Origin: Diphasiastrum complanatum
Lineage: Eukaryota; Streptophyta; Lycopodiopsida; Lycopodiales; Lycopodiaceae
Assembly (NCBI GenBank): GCA_029204225.1
Contig: CM055097.1
Span: 9,301,593-9,365,592 of the forward strand
Direction of reading: 5' to 3'
Length of the DNA stretch: 64,000 bases
The notes beneath the pieces were generated by a model. It was not told the origin of the DNA and ran no database searches. It saw only the letters and a program-made list of their open reading frames with translations. The position numbers and the translations under genes are program-made. This document shows positions 1-12,573 of the stretch, piece after piece (the stretch's first letter is position 1; the number at the start of each line of letters is the position of its first letter).

Positions 1-489
1 GTGGATGCTCATAGTGGGGTGCTCCTCCAATATTTTGGCCTAACTGAGGCAAAGTATGTATCTCAGCATTTGATTTCTTCTTCAGTGATCAAAGATCTAT
101 TTGTTAACATAAGAGTACTTACTCATCATAAGTCTTTTGAATTTCTGCAGCTACTTCACTGTTCTTTTTGGGGTATCACGTGCCATGGGTGTCCTGTCCC
201 AGGTATAATTTAGTCACCTTCCTACATTAATGCAGCTGCTAGTTTTTGATGTGAATGTTCTTTCACTTTCACTTCTATAAAGAGATCCTGATGCTGCTAC
301 AAATTGTTTTATGAGTTTTGGTTCAGAAATAACAGGTTTTAAAAATTTGAAATGGCACCTTAGCTTAACTCTTGTTGGCATGTGCAGCTTATTTGGGATC
401 GGGCACTTGGCCTTCCTATTGAAAGACCGAAGAGTGTGACCACAGCTTGGATTGAGGATTATGCACAAAAGAAACTTGCTGGAAACTAG
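1..489 (+). CDS. CSY: Citrate synthase, mitochondrial type, last three exons (5' part outside window)
   Basis: Citrate synthase condenses acetyl-CoA with oxaloacetate in the mitochondrial matrix, the first step of the TCA cycle. Three exons are read: 1-53, 151-202 and 388-489. Introns are 54-150 (GTATGT...TTTCTGCAG) and 203-387 (GTATAA...TGTGCAG). The first codons give [17 protein letters not shown], which holds the catalytic Asp (codon 4-6; Asp375 in the pig enzyme). The exon 1/2 junction restores an Asn codon followed by [11 protein letters not shown], and exon 3 begins [16 protein letters not shown], as in the mitochondrial family; the stop is TAG. The peroxisomal plant isoforms have a different, bacterial-like C-terminus, so the mitochondrial type is favoured. 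The N-terminal targeting peptide and the two catalytic His lie upstream of the window. Family assignment is very secure; the junctions are inferred from splice consensus and protein continuity. Confidence 0.94.
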
Positions 490-550
490 TATGTTGATTG
501 AACAAAATTTTATGCCTCCCATCATTTATGAGCATGTACTTTCTCTTCAG
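489..550 (+). other. Possible 62-nt intron splitting the stop codon
   Basis: GTATGT begins at 489 inside the TAG stop and TTCTCTTCAG ends at 550. Splicing would join TA to a following G and recreate TAG, so the protein is unchanged. The consensus is good at both ends, but 62 nt is short for a plant intron, so it may be unused. Confidence 0.35.
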
Positions 551-625
551 GTCAATCCGTTATTCCAGAAGAGGGTAAGCCGAAACTTGAGTGATATGCC
601 GGTTTCTTGAGCAGGAAGAAATTTG

Positions 626-631
626 AATAAA
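626..631 (+). terminator. AATAAA poly(A) signal candidate of citrate synthase
   Basis: A perfect AATAAA lies 137 bp after the stop codon, followed by an A-run. It is the first canonical near-upstream element downstream of the gene. Plant poly(A) signals are loose, so this is a candidate only. Confidence 0.4.
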
Positions 632-1982
632 AAAGTGATCACTATGCCTTGATCAATCAAGTTGTAGAAATTTACGGGTTCACAAGCAACCACAGACATT
701 TTGTTTCGAGAGTATCTAAAATGCATTATCAACGCATCTCTGCTCTACCTCAACTGGCTGATGTTCAGTCGCTGAGTTGCTTATGCTAGAATTTTCATTC
801 TGATGAGCAGTCAGTTACCTGGTATCACTTTTACTTGTGAAATTTGTGGCCCTAAAAAAACATCTATTTGAGCTAATCTGAGTTTTTCCATCCTTATTGG
901 ATATGGAATTCCTAAAGCAGAGAAGAGTTTGAGTCTTTATCATTGTCAATGTCTGGATGTAGCCATGACTTGCATATCTATTGGTCGATTTGCACTTCTT
1001 TGAATTTTTGGTTGACTTACTCAAAATTTAATATACATGCTTACTTGTGGTTTTGGAAAACTTATGCAATTTCAGCCACAAAATATGCAGAAACAAGCTG
1101 CAACATGGCAAATATAGGACCGTCTTCAAGGGCTAAAGTTACATAACTGAGAAACACCCCCCATTGCAACTTGATAGTGCCAAATATTCTTTGATTTTGC
1201 AGCTTGCAAACTCCTTCAATCCAAAACCTATTTTGGTTTCATATGATAGAGAAGAAACAAATGCTCAAATTTGGGGCACTAATCTGGATTACAAGTAGAT
1301 GAACCCGAGTTCTTTGTTCTGTCTTTCTTGTGATAGATGTCCCGTACCAAAAAGCAGGTAATGTTTTGTTGTGTATGTAAGTCATAGATGCCTGTTCCAT
1401 ACTAGAATGTATGGAACTTTCATTCTGTTCGTCATCCGGAACGAAATGTTTTCCATAACATATGAAACAATCCAACAAAGGGTTATATAGATTTTTTGTG
1501 TTTGCATTTTTGGTTTAAAGGAAAAGCTTTCAAAAACACTTTAATGGACACCAACAAAACCACAAATTTGTGTAGGAGAATTATATTCTTTCTCTGCAAA
1601 AATTAATGAGACAATTCTTTTAGTATTTGTTATATTAGGAGAAAATTATTCCATATGCTAGCTAATTGCAGGGGAAATTATTGCAGCACTACTAAGAAAG
1701 CATCCACGAAGAAAAAGAAAGAAAGTAAAGAAAAGCTTTATTAACCCCTTTTCATGCCAAAAGGCATATTAGACTGAGCAATACATCAAAAAAAGAAAAG
1801 AAACCTAGACAGATTGATGCCGTCAAACCAACCAAAATAAAACAGATTCAATTAGGGGAGATTAGAGGCCAAGATTGTATTGGTAAGCCAACCATTTACA
1901 GGTTCAATTGGACATCTCTTTAATCCTCTAAATCTGACTCTTAATTCTTATCAATCTCAGAAACCTTTGGCGATGAGATAAA
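632..1982. other. Spacer, no gene recognised
   Basis: AT-rich sequence with short open frames on both strands and none that matches a family I know. The first few hundred bases could still be 3' UTR of citrate synthase. An A/G-rich stretch near 1690-1735 is the only low-complexity feature. Confidence 0.5.
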
Positions 1983-2237
1983 TTAAATCTTTTTAGTATC
2001 AACTAAATGCTTAGTTTCAACAAAACAAATTTGGCCGTGTTTGTGTATGAGGCGTTTTCCTGTAGCCTTCGCTTTCTGCAGAGCCTCTTTCCTTTTCACC
2101 ACCTGCACAAAGGTGAGATCTTCATCCAAGAAGATCTTGGTATCTACCAATTTATGTCGTTGACTTAGTACATCTTGTTGCGACTCCAACGAAGTGAAGC
2201 GTAGGATGAAGGTACTAGTATCTTTCTTGGTATCCAA
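1983..2237 (-). pseudogene. LINE ORF1-like C-terminal fragment
   Basis: About 84 codons contain the pattern TKIFLDEDLTFVQVVKRKEA followed by a basic stretch with Ala/Gly-Lys and a 'GQICFVETK' strand. This resembles the C-terminal part of nucleic-acid-binding ORF1 proteins of non-LTR elements (ifLDeDLT..Q..rk...k.Ar..Gk). No upstream coiled coil or endonuclease/RT is present nearby, so it is a short orphan relic. It lies head-to-head with the gypsy relic that starts about 25 bp away. The match is by remembered pattern only. Confidence 0.35.
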
Positions 2238-2260
2238 GCTGAGTCTAAACCTTTGTTAGG

Positions 2261-3305
2261 ATGTTGGAGAGGAGCTACCAAAAAATCTTTTGCTTCTTTA
2301 AGGGCATCTTGAGAAGGTGGCAGGATATGAAGAATAAGGCTGGTACCCCTACCACGTGCGACGCCTTTGAAGAAGCTTTTAAAACGGCTTTCCTATCGGT
2401 CTTGGATGACTTTGAGCATTGGCGGCATTTCATCACAACTACATACAAGAGTTTCATGATGTCTTACTCCAATTCGCTTCGCGAATCGACCCTGTGTAAA
2501 TAGAACTTCATTTTATTTTGGGATTTCCGAAAGAGTTTCAACTTGAAGTGCAACGCAACCAACCACAGACTATCAAGGATGCTATTCACTTTGCGAGAAT
2601 TTTCCATGACGCCCACATAGGCTCCCGTAAGGAGCAAAGTTTGCCTAAGGTTGACCAAAAACGAAAGAAAATTTTCAAGAAGCGGGGCAAGGACAAGACG
2701 GACACCCGGTTTCCAGGGCACAAAAGAGCCATCAAACTAGATCATGCTGATTATGACAAAGCAAGGGCCGACGACTTGTCTTTCTCTTGCATGGAGAAGG
2801 GGCTTCTTTCAAAAGATTGTCCAAAGAAACAAAAGAAATTTGGTGGGCATCCTAAATCTTTCAAGGCGCCAGATAATTCTAACATTTCTTTTGTTGATTT
2901 ATCCTTTAAGGATGACACTAGTTGTGAGAATTATTGCTTTAATACAATTGTTTTTGGCCTCCATGACCTCATTCATATGAATGGGTTCATAGGACGCCAA
3001 GCTGTGACTATTCTTTTCAAGGATGGTTCAATCCATAAATTTATAAATTCTAAATTGGTGCACAAACTCAAGGTAGCCACCGCACCAAGTACCCATTTGC
3101 ATGTGGTGAAAATGGCGCCTGAGGAAGATTGGCAAACTTGTGACCAGTTTGTTTCTCGATTGCCACTCAAGATTCAAGATTATGCCGAGCTGCTTGATTT
3201 TCATATTATGAATTTATATAGCGTAGACATAATCTTAGCAAAGGAGTGGTTTTACTCCAAAAATGAGTCCTTAAAATCCCCATCACTTGAGATAGCTCAA
3301 ATCTA
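2261..3305 (+). pseudogene. Ty3/gypsy gag-protease relic
   Basis: The first segment (2261-2503) reads as a gag capsid piece: a Trp-containing helix, 'AGTPTTCDAFEEAFKTAFL' and 'DDFEHWRH'. After a stop and a frame change the second segment (2518-3305) has the gag end 'QPQTIKDAIHFARIF', a basic linker, a degenerate zinc knuckle (Cys-Met-Glu-Lys...Lys-Asp-Cys-Pro, first Cys pair lost) and a retropepsin-like domain. In the protease the active-site strand reads LFKDGSIHKFIN where DSG-(A/S)-TH-F is expected, and the C-terminal flap region reads YSVDIILAKEW, matching the usual 'gvDiILG.eWL'. No RT follows. The element is therefore a dead fragment, with the catalytic Asp region altered and no LTR recognised. 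Confidence 0.72.
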
Positions 3306-4538
3306 ATGTCCAATACAAGATTTTGGTCCTGTGACATAGAAGATCGAGTGACTAAACTTGATCAATCTACAATTTGGAACAATCAATTTTGGCCCCTGGT
3401 AGATGGAATTGTCTCTTACCACGGTGTCAATCACCCATGTGATGATCTTGAATTTCAAGGGTACTATTTATGGGATGATCTTGGACTTTTACAACATTCC
3501 ACTCTCTTCAATGTGTACTCTTTTGTCCATCACTTTGTTTGACTCTTAGGATGATGGTCCTATTCATATCCTACAAAGACGAGCTGTACCTCATCGATAA
3601 CCTATCCTCTTCGTGCTGAATATGCCATAGTCTAGGTGAATCTTGATTTTTGTTCCATTTTTCAATGATAGGTGCTTTTTGGGTCCTACCAATCCCTAAG
3701 AACCATTCTTAGCAGACCTCCTTCCGTAATCACTTTCTTATCTTACTCTTTAGGCATCCTTAGAATAGATTGCACGACCTTACTCTTAAATACTTTGGTG
3801 CATGAGGTCTTATGGTTACCAATCGTAAATGATGTTGTTCTATTAGAACGTTGGGATACTTCCTTTAAGAGTGAACCACATCGATGGTCTTCTGGCGTAG
3901 GTAATTAGATTGGTTACACATGAATCATGTAATGCCTGTATATTCCGACGATTGCGACATGCACCATGGATTGTGCTATAGGAGTGGCATAAAAAAAAAA
4001 CAATTGTGTTCAATTTCCTAGGCCCAAGAGGATATTTCGCCTCATCGGGTTCCCTTTACCCCTTTTTATGTATTCCAAGAGGTGATGTCCACAAATTATA
4101 TGTGACATTAAACCACATACTAAATAATGTCCACAAATTATATGCCACATCAAACCACATATTTACATTTGTCATTTTTTATAAATCACAAAGTTCTTTT
4201 AAACACGTGGTCATTTTGTACCAACCATATCAAATCATCTACTTGTCATTTATCAAATCAAAATATAATTAATACTCATTTGTCCTTGTTTAAAAATCAT
4301 CAAAATCTTCAAAGCAAACATGGTCCTCTTGTACCCAAAAAATGTCATATCACTCACATGCTTTGTCCTTCAAAATTCATGAAAAGAAAAAAAAAGAGAG
4401 AGAGTCTTGTCACTCTTTATATTTCTCCTTCATTATCCATTTAAAAAACAAGAGTCAAATCAATTTTCTAGTGCCATAATTTGTCTTTTTGACAAACCAC
4501 TCTCTATATGACATCTATTAGGCCGTCCACACATATTT
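3306..4538. other. Spacer with unassigned open frames
   Basis: Short open frames follow the gypsy relic (for example 3306-3542 and 3672-3908), but none shows RT, RNase H or integrase motifs. From about 4080 the text is AT-rich with loosely repeated phrases such as 'ACCACATA' and 'CACAAATTAT'. No gene is supported. Confidence 0.45.
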
Positions 4539-4539
4539 T

Positions 4540-4620
4540 TAGGCAAAAAAAATTGTGCGGCACTGCCACAAATGGCAAAAAGTTCCGTTGCAGAGCCACA
4601 CGACACTTGAAATCAAAAAA
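4540..4620. repeat. Short GCCAC/GTGGC-type inverted motifs
   Basis: The stretch contains 'GCGGCACTGCCAC', 'GCCACAAATGGCA' and 'GAGCCACACGACA', reminiscent of the palindromic motifs at 14490-14760 and 36415-36850. It sits about 100 bp before a CT/CA microsatellite. The resemblance is weak and the count is low. Confidence 0.35.
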
Positions 4621-4704
4621 GTGTATAAATATTTCCTCTTTCGAGATGCTTTCTTGTGGATTTCTTGAGGCTTACTCTCACTCTCAATCTCTCATTTCTT
4701 TCCA

Positions 4705-4811
<107 letters not shown>

Positions 4812-5013
4812 TTTCACTTTTCAATCTCCAATCCCTCTTTCTCTCTCACACACTCTTTCATATCTCCTTTTCATTTTTCACACACTCTTTTGTTTCTTTT
4901 TTCTCTCTCTCTCACTCTCTCATACATCTCACACACACACTCTCTTTTTCATTTTTCACATTTCATATCTTTCCAAGTTCTTTTCACAATTTTTTATTTT
5001 TCTCTCAATAGTC

Positions 5014-6153
<1,140 letters not shown>

Positions 6154-6860
6154 ATGGATTGGGATTATGAACAAGAAGATGACAACCAGTCATATTGCGA
6201 TGATAGTTATGATAATGATGTGGAAGATTGTTGGGATCAAGGTGAAGACTAAACTGAAGATTATGACCAAGGTGACGACTTCGCTGATCACAATCAGTAT
6301 CAGAACTACAATGGTGATTTTCAGCTTGACCACTACTCTAAAAATTTCAATGATGAACAACAAAATGAAGACCAACACAAACCAGTCATTGAAGATTGGT
6401 TTGCAGATGATGCAATTGAATCATTCGATGGTCAAGATGATTTAGAGCCCAATGATGGTGATTATCAAGGTTAAGATCAATTCCAGTTGTTGCTGAAGAC
6501 CAGTTTGAAGCGATAAGCATGCATGAGCAACAACAGATGCAATGTGGAACTGAAGTCCAATACGAGCCCAAGGATCAATTCTGTGATCTTGAAGAACTCA
6601 AAAGATGATGTCACTGTGGTGCGGAACAACATTTTGATCATCATGAAGATGATAACATTGATTATGAGGCCTATGAAGATGCCTATGAGAGTAAAGAAAT
6701 TGACAAAAATGAAGGATGTTCTCTCTATGCCACTATATGTATGATTGGTCCTTCTTCGACGGGTACATCATTTGTAACCCAAATGATTTTAAAGAGGGAA
6801 GGAATATTATTGTGGCAAGTGGAGTGGCAATTTCTAGTCCCTATGTCAATTTTGTGAAAA
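6154..6860 (+). pseudogene. Decayed Asp/Gln/Tyr-rich acidic reading frame
   Basis: From the ATG at 6154 the frame encodes a strikingly acidic, Asp/Gln/Asn/Tyr-rich product (MDWDYEQEDDNQSYCDD...), interrupted by TAA at 6250 and ended by TAA at 6472. The same composition resumes in another frame from about 6495 (EDQFEAISMHEQQQMQCG), has a TGA at 6606, and continues as EDDNIDYEAYEDAYESKEID to about 6860. Conservation of composition across one frameshift and two stops suggests a once-coding region now decayed. No family is recognised; it could be the acidic spacer of a retroelement polyprotein or a low-complexity host gene. Confidence 0.4.
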
Positions 6861-6959
6861 GTTTGATGACATCAACTCAAAATAGTATCTGTGATAATTT
6901 TGTGAGAAGTCTAACACAATCAACTCAGCATTCATGAAAGATCAAGTAATAATGTATAC

Positions 6960-7229
6960 CCTACTAATAGTAAAGTGACAAGTGGAACAAAGAAAATATT
7001 ATGTACACTTTTAGCTACCATACAAGATAGTATTGAACAAAGAAAACAAACATGGCAACAGTTACAAGAAAGGTCAAAGCGAAGATGGGAAGAAATATAC
7101 AGCAAGATGGTCACTCGTTTTGACTCTATCTTGCAATTGGCTGCATTCCACAACGGCCAACTGATATTCAAACTATTAATCTTGAACTATATACCACTGT
7201 TGATGTCTACGAAGCAACGTTCCCTCTAG
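6960..7229 (+). pseudogene. Unrecognised helical open frame
   Basis: A frame from about 6975 contains 'IEQRKQTWQQLQERSKRR' and 'WEEIYSKMVTRFDSILQLAA', which looks like charged amphipathic helices. It follows the acidic relic by 100 bp in the same direction and may belong to the same lost gene or element. No family is recognised. Confidence 0.25.
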
Positions 7230-8651
7230 TCCAAGGGCAAACTTTCAAGACAAATCAGATATCAATCGAGATGTATTGAGCAAGCATGATCTTGAATGAT
7301 TAAAAATAAATGGGTGGCACTTGATTAACACATTGAAAAAAATGGACACTTTGCGCGAAAGAATATTGACATGATTTACAATGATGGACTTCTGACTTGT
7401 ATTGAAGTTGAGGAAGATTGGAGTTGTTGCTCCTACAATATGATATACCCTCATACTTCAGATTCATTTCCAATGGAAAGCTGGTAAGTAGCTACAAACA
7501 TTTTTTTCCTCTTGAATAGCTTAGTTCAAAATCAGTCATATAACAGCTATTCTAAATGCAATATAATTTGTGTCGCTTTTTTTTGCAGGTACGTAAAATG
7601 CATGAGTTTGAGATCAAATGCAGAGATCAATTGATAGAACTATCCAAATAGTGGATGAACGCTGAAATCTATTATAAAAATAAAATGCAAGTCTATCATC
7701 ATTATTAAATTCAAAAAGAGATAGATATTTATTTTTTTTGTCAATTTAGAAATTGCAATATAGTACATTTCTAAAGACACAGCTTGATTATAACAATCCA
7801 TATTCATATAAATGGAAATCCCAAAAATGGGTTGTGCACATGTAAGATTGTATATATATTTTGATTGTAATATATACATGTACATGTATACTTGAAATCC
7901 TATAAAATTAAACGTATCTATTGTGTATTTTTTTTGTATTGTTATACCAAGAGAAGCATATTGTAAAATTGAATCTTTCTGTGCTATTTCAGTACTAGGA
8001 GGTTCAAAAACTACAATCTCCTTTTTTGTTGTTTCTCCTTGCTCTTCATTGGAGAGGATTTTAACACCCTTTGGAGCTCTCAATTTCAAGAACAAAACTT
8101 TTTCCATTTGAAACAAAAATCTATATCAACTCTTGCCGCAATTTGTACACTTCATCGTGGTTGTACAGTTCAAGAGTGAACTGTCATTAGCAATAAGATG
8201 GATGAGCAATTTAATATAATAGTATAAAAAAAAAATTTAAATGACAAGAATATAAATGAATTATTCTGCCAATGCTAAAGTAGAGAAAACAATATTACCT
8301 TATCAATATAAATGTCTATTTGTAGATTATACCATTCAAAAAATAGCTTTGTGTTGTACAACACAAACCATGCACAACTGAAAGAATCATTTTGCTGTAC
8401 AGACTCCAAATACTAAAAGAAAAATATTAAAATTATGAAAAATATTTTATGCACAAAAGGATGAAAATTTTAAATCCAAAAACAAATTTGAATTAGCAAA
8501 AATATCTACCTGAATAGATTTTATTTTTACTTTGCCAATAGATGTGGCAGTTGTCAGTATTGGATCAATGGCTATAAGAACCAAAGAATCAAATTCTCTA
8601 TTACACATAGAAAATTTGATACTCCTTCATTTACTTTGATGGAAAGAATAT
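7230..8651. other. AT-rich spacer, one unassigned minus-strand frame
   Basis: Very AT-rich. A minus-strand frame at 7640-8116 begins with a charged segment (KLRAPKGVKILSNEEQGE) and then becomes hydrophobic and Tyr-rich with no recognisable domain. No LTR end, RT or integrase motif was seen, so this stretch separates the two halves of unrelated repeats. Confidence 0.4.
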
Positions 8652-9245
8652 TCAAGTTCCAATGTCATCCAGGAAAATCACTAGAAATTTCTGTAGATAA
8701 TCTTTGAATGCTGCTTGCATGACTCTCTGGAAGGTACTGGGGGCAAGACCGAATGGCATCACCTTATATGCATAGGTTCTCCATTTAGTGGTGAATGTTG
8801 TCTTGTGCTGATCTTTTGGTGCGATCTTCAGTTGATTGTAGCCGAAGCCATCCAAGAAACTATATGCTTCTACTCCTGCTACTCGATCTAGGACACTTTT
8901 CTTGAAAGAAGAGGAAAGTGATCCTTCTTTGTGACCACATTTAGTGCCTTTAGATTTTCACAGATTCACATTTTGCCATTTTTCTTGGGTACTATGACTA
9001 TCGGCGATACCCATTCTATATGCTCAATTTCAAAAATGAAATTGGCATCGAGCAGCTTCTGCAATTCCTGTTTGATCACTCTTTGGGGACTGCTCCGTCC
9101 ACCAAGGGTATGGTGTGCTAGACTTTGGTGGTATACTCTTTAGAGCTTTATATGTCCATGCAAAGCAATCCTTGTATTCCACAAATAGATTACATAGCCT
9201 TGTGAATTGAGTGGGCGTCAACTGTGCTCCCACGTAAACAATCTT
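8652..9245 (-). pseudogene. Ty3/gypsy reverse transcriptase, N-terminal half
   Basis: Minus-strand frames give YKDCFAWTYKALKSIPP (the conserved segment before RT), then VPKKNGKM, then LDGFGYNQLKIAPKD...TTFTTKW, YKVMPFGLAPSTFQRVM and VIFLDD. These are RT motifs 1 to the catalytic Asp-Asp. A frame change near 8900 and stops near 9030 break the reading. The domain ends immediately after the Asp-Asp pair. Confidence 0.85.
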
Positions 9246-11240
9246 TTCTTCTTTGCCCTACTCTGCTAGATTCATCAATTGGGTTCGTGCAGGTCCTTCG
9301 AAGACTTGTTTCTTTTCTCCCTGAGCCTTGTCAAGTTCTCTTTGGGTTGTTGGCAGCATAATTACCACGTCCTCTAGCATATAATTTTTGTAGATTTCTT
9401 GCATCTCATGAACTGGCGTTCAGCGAGATTCCTCCTTCAACAGATTGATTTTAGCATGACTGGTGAGTTGCATGGTGTTTCAGTAATCTGTGATGACGAT
9501 GCCGCATCTTGTTCCAGCTAGATGGATTTCTAATACTTTCTTTTTGTCCTTTTTGTCTACAAGACGAGCTGCATTTTTATTGTCTTTCTGGAGAACTGGT
9601 TTCACATTCACCTCATGATTGAGCTGGTACTTTTAGCATTCCACATCGATCAGAATCCATATGTTGCAGTATCTGTTCATCAGTCAACTCGGCTTCCTCG
9701 TTGTATGAGAAGGCATGTTGCGACGGTACCAAATCATCTTTGACCGCATCAGGGATTGGTTCTGCTGCTAACCATGCCACATTAATTATGTTCACCCCAT
9801 AAGCTATTGGCATGTCTAGTGTGTATCCCTTGGGAGATGAAGTGTTGGGTTTTGAATCTGAATCTGGGTGACATGTATGTCCAACCATACTGGCAATGGT
9901 GGCTAATATTTTCGTCTAATGCACAATGTCAGATTGTGAATTGTAATGATCCCCCTTGACTGGTCTTGGGCGATCAATATTGCGGTCGTTGGTGGAGGAA
10001 TTGTCATTAGCTTTGGGAGTAATAGGTTTCACCGCCCAAGTGGTTGGGTCTTTAGTGGTGAGCCTGTTGGTGGTGTTGGAACTTTTGTGGCTAGCGGTTC
10101 TGCAAATTTTTCTGAGCTTCATGTATCCAATGGCATATTCTATAATATTGTCATCCTTCTGCCTTGGCGTTAGAATATAGTACTGCAGCCAAAGGTTGAT
10201 CATCTACCAGTGATACTGAGGATGGTGGTGATGATGCCTCTCCTTTCCGCTTTTGGGCTCGTGTGACAACTAGCACCGAAACATGAGGAATTGGAGATTT
10301 TTGTGTGACCGTCTTGGAGCTGTTGTTGCCTGCATTGTGATCAAGTTCAGTGGTGCACTCGCTCCAGCTCTTAATAGGCAATTTTTTTTTAACAATGCCC
10401 GTATTCAGATTCTCGGCAGCCATAAATTCTCTCACCTTGGCATTGACGTTGGGCAACTTATGTCGCAAAATACTCGTTCACGACCGGATTTACATATGGC
10501 TCATCTAGTCCATACCATTGCTATTGCTCAGTTTGGGGTGCTACTTCATGCTCCGCTACTGTCAGGTTCACGTGAGCCACTTGATTGTTAGCTGGCCCTA
10601 GTGGTGTTGGTAATGCCAGACACTGCTGAGTCATTGGTGCTCCAAATCGTGGTGCTGCATTAGGTGCCCCTTGATGGTAAGGATAAGAGGTCTGGTATGG
10701 AGCCCTCGTTTATTGCACTCATTGGCTATATGGTTCTACGTACAAATTGGACACCATACATTCTCTCATCAGGATATTGTAGTTGATTCAGTTCTGGCAT
10801 TGTAATGATGTTGCTACAACACTCTATAAAGCCTTCAGTTTTTTTTATCAAATTGGGATGTTAATTGTTCCATCTGCTGTTTGTGGAGTTTTGTAATCTA
10901 ATCCATCAGCAGATCATTTGCAATGTTGGAAGCGTTTGAGGTTGAGGCAACCGAGGGGGTTGGATGATGGATCGCTGGATAGTTATGACTTGAATCATCA
11001 TTTGATCCTTCACCCCTTCCTACGTGACTTTTTTCTTGGTCGATTCGTTGAAAAACCATCTTGGGATGCAGCTATTAACAACATGAAAAATATCTTTAAC
11101 TTTTCCTTAGGACTTTTTTCACAATAGATTTTGCACGCTTGTTCGTAAATCTGGAGAAATCTGCCAAGATCTGTCGATCCATAGTATTTTAGCATCTCGA
11201 GACAAGGTGCCCTCCAGATTGCCTACAAGGGCGATAGTTA
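9246..11240 (-). pseudogene. Ty3/gypsy gag/protease region of element A, heavily decayed
   Basis: The gag capsid piece is clearest at about 11195-11010 (YGSTDLGRFLQIYEQACK, followed by FFMLLIAASQDGF). Downstream frames (10468-10151, 10203-9916, 9888-9613) are short and Pro/Ser/Thr- and charge-rich, including 'VVTRAQKRKGE'. A stretch around 9540-9360 carries 'KKVLEIHLAGTRCGIVITDY', compatible with the protease-RT linker. A clear DSG protease motif was not found. Confidence 0.6.
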
Positions 11241-12553
11241 TGGGTTGATTTATTGGGTCCATAGTAGCTAGTCCTTTTCAATTTGTGCGGATGCAACTCT
11301 GGAGAAAGTTTGGTGCTTGATTTCTAGCTCTTCTTGGAACTGCTTGTCTTGATCTTAGATTCATTCGTCGGAGAAGTCCAGGGTTACTGGATCTTGATGG
11401 ATGTGAAGAATGCAACCCAGATCTATGAGGATCTGATCAGTTCAACATGATATTAGTGTGAGTTTAGCCTCTTTTTCAGGAATTTTTCTTGATATCTCTT
11501 CGATCCTTGCTCTGATTGGCTTGAAATTCTTACTGTAGTCAGATCCAAGTAGATCTATCTACTGATCCTATCTGCGAAGGTTCATCATGCGAGGGTTGGT
11601 TGTGCGAGAGTTCTTTGTATTGTTTTGTAGACAGAAACTTTGATATCTTGAGATCTACTAGGAATTAACTCTCGCCCTCTTAACAGAAGCTGGATATGGA
11701 CTGGTATGAAGTGGCAAAGATTAATTCTCGAAGATCTGAAAGTTATTGATGTCTAAGGGGGTATTAGATCATTGTTTGACTCACATATTAATGATACTTC
11801 AAATTTAACTGTTGTGAGAGTTACTTATGTGAGGGTTCTCTGATTCTGAGAATTTTTTACTTTTTCTAGCACTTGGAACTCTCTTATAGTTCACTAGAGC
11901 AAGATGACCTCTCGCAGAGTCATCTATGAGCTTATTTGAGTGTGATCTAGCTACACGAGGTCTGGCAAAAGTAATGTCTACGAGGGTTCTGGATGGATTT
12001 GGCTCTTCTAGACCTTAGAAACTCTCGTAGGACGTCCTCCATTGAAAAGTAACTCTCGTAGACTCGTCTGTGAGCTTGTCTCAATGAGATCTAGCTACAG
12101 GAGGTCAAGCAAGGGTCACTGAATAGTTTTGATTTTTTTTTTTTTGTAAGGGATGAAATTTTTTACTTTTTTGGAAATCTGTTGAGAGGTAACTCTCGTA
12201 GGCTTCTATGGAGGGCTAGGACAGTGTCCTCAGGCTGCTACCAGTCATGTGAGAGTTCTTATCCAGTGGATTGTGAGAAACAAAAACCTGATGGTTTTTG
12301 GTTGACTTTTTTCCTTCAAAATTACAGAATTCATGGCTTTTTGAGGTTCTTTTGATAAATGTGATGATGTCTCAAGCCCATAGAGGCTGTCTCAGGTCTC
12401 CACTACCTCCAAACACCTCCTCTACTAGCTTCAAACAGATCAACACACAAAAACAAGCAAAATCAACTCTAAACTACCCCGAAACCACCTAAAACTCACA
12501 AAAATAGACTTAAAGACAACTAAAACACCAACTAAACTAGTTAATAGTAGCTT
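11241..12553 (-). repeat. Untranslated leader of element A with repeated CTCTCGTAG motifs
   Basis: This 1.3 kb between PBS and gag has no coding potential on the minus strand. From about 11590 to 12260 it contains around a dozen variants of AACTCTCGTAG / CTACGAGAGTT in both orientations. A T-run is at 12128-12143. The similar phrases at 15000-15120 suggest a second copy of this leader there. Confidence 0.6.
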
Positions 12554-12571
12554 TCCCCGTCAACGGCGCCA
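12554..12571 (-). other. Primer-binding site, tRNA-Asp type
   Basis: The minus strand reads TGGCGCCGTTGACGGGGA, the complement of the 3' end of plant tRNA-Asp(GUC) (ending ...CAACGGCGCCA) with one mismatch. It lies 2 bp from the LTR end. Asp-type sites of this kind are known in Tat/Athila-type gypsy elements. Confidence 0.85.
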
Positions 12572-12573
12572 CT

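Noticed and set aside
1-213. A continuous frame from GTG at base 1 as a small stand-alone protein
   Set aside because: It is a citrate synthase exon read on into its intron; splice sites at 54 and 150 and family homology explain it better.
6190-6378. Hydrophobic minus-strand frame (Ile/Val-rich) as a membrane peptide
   Set aside because: It is the complement of the Asp/Asn-rich relic on the plus strand, so its hydrophobicity is a codon artefact.
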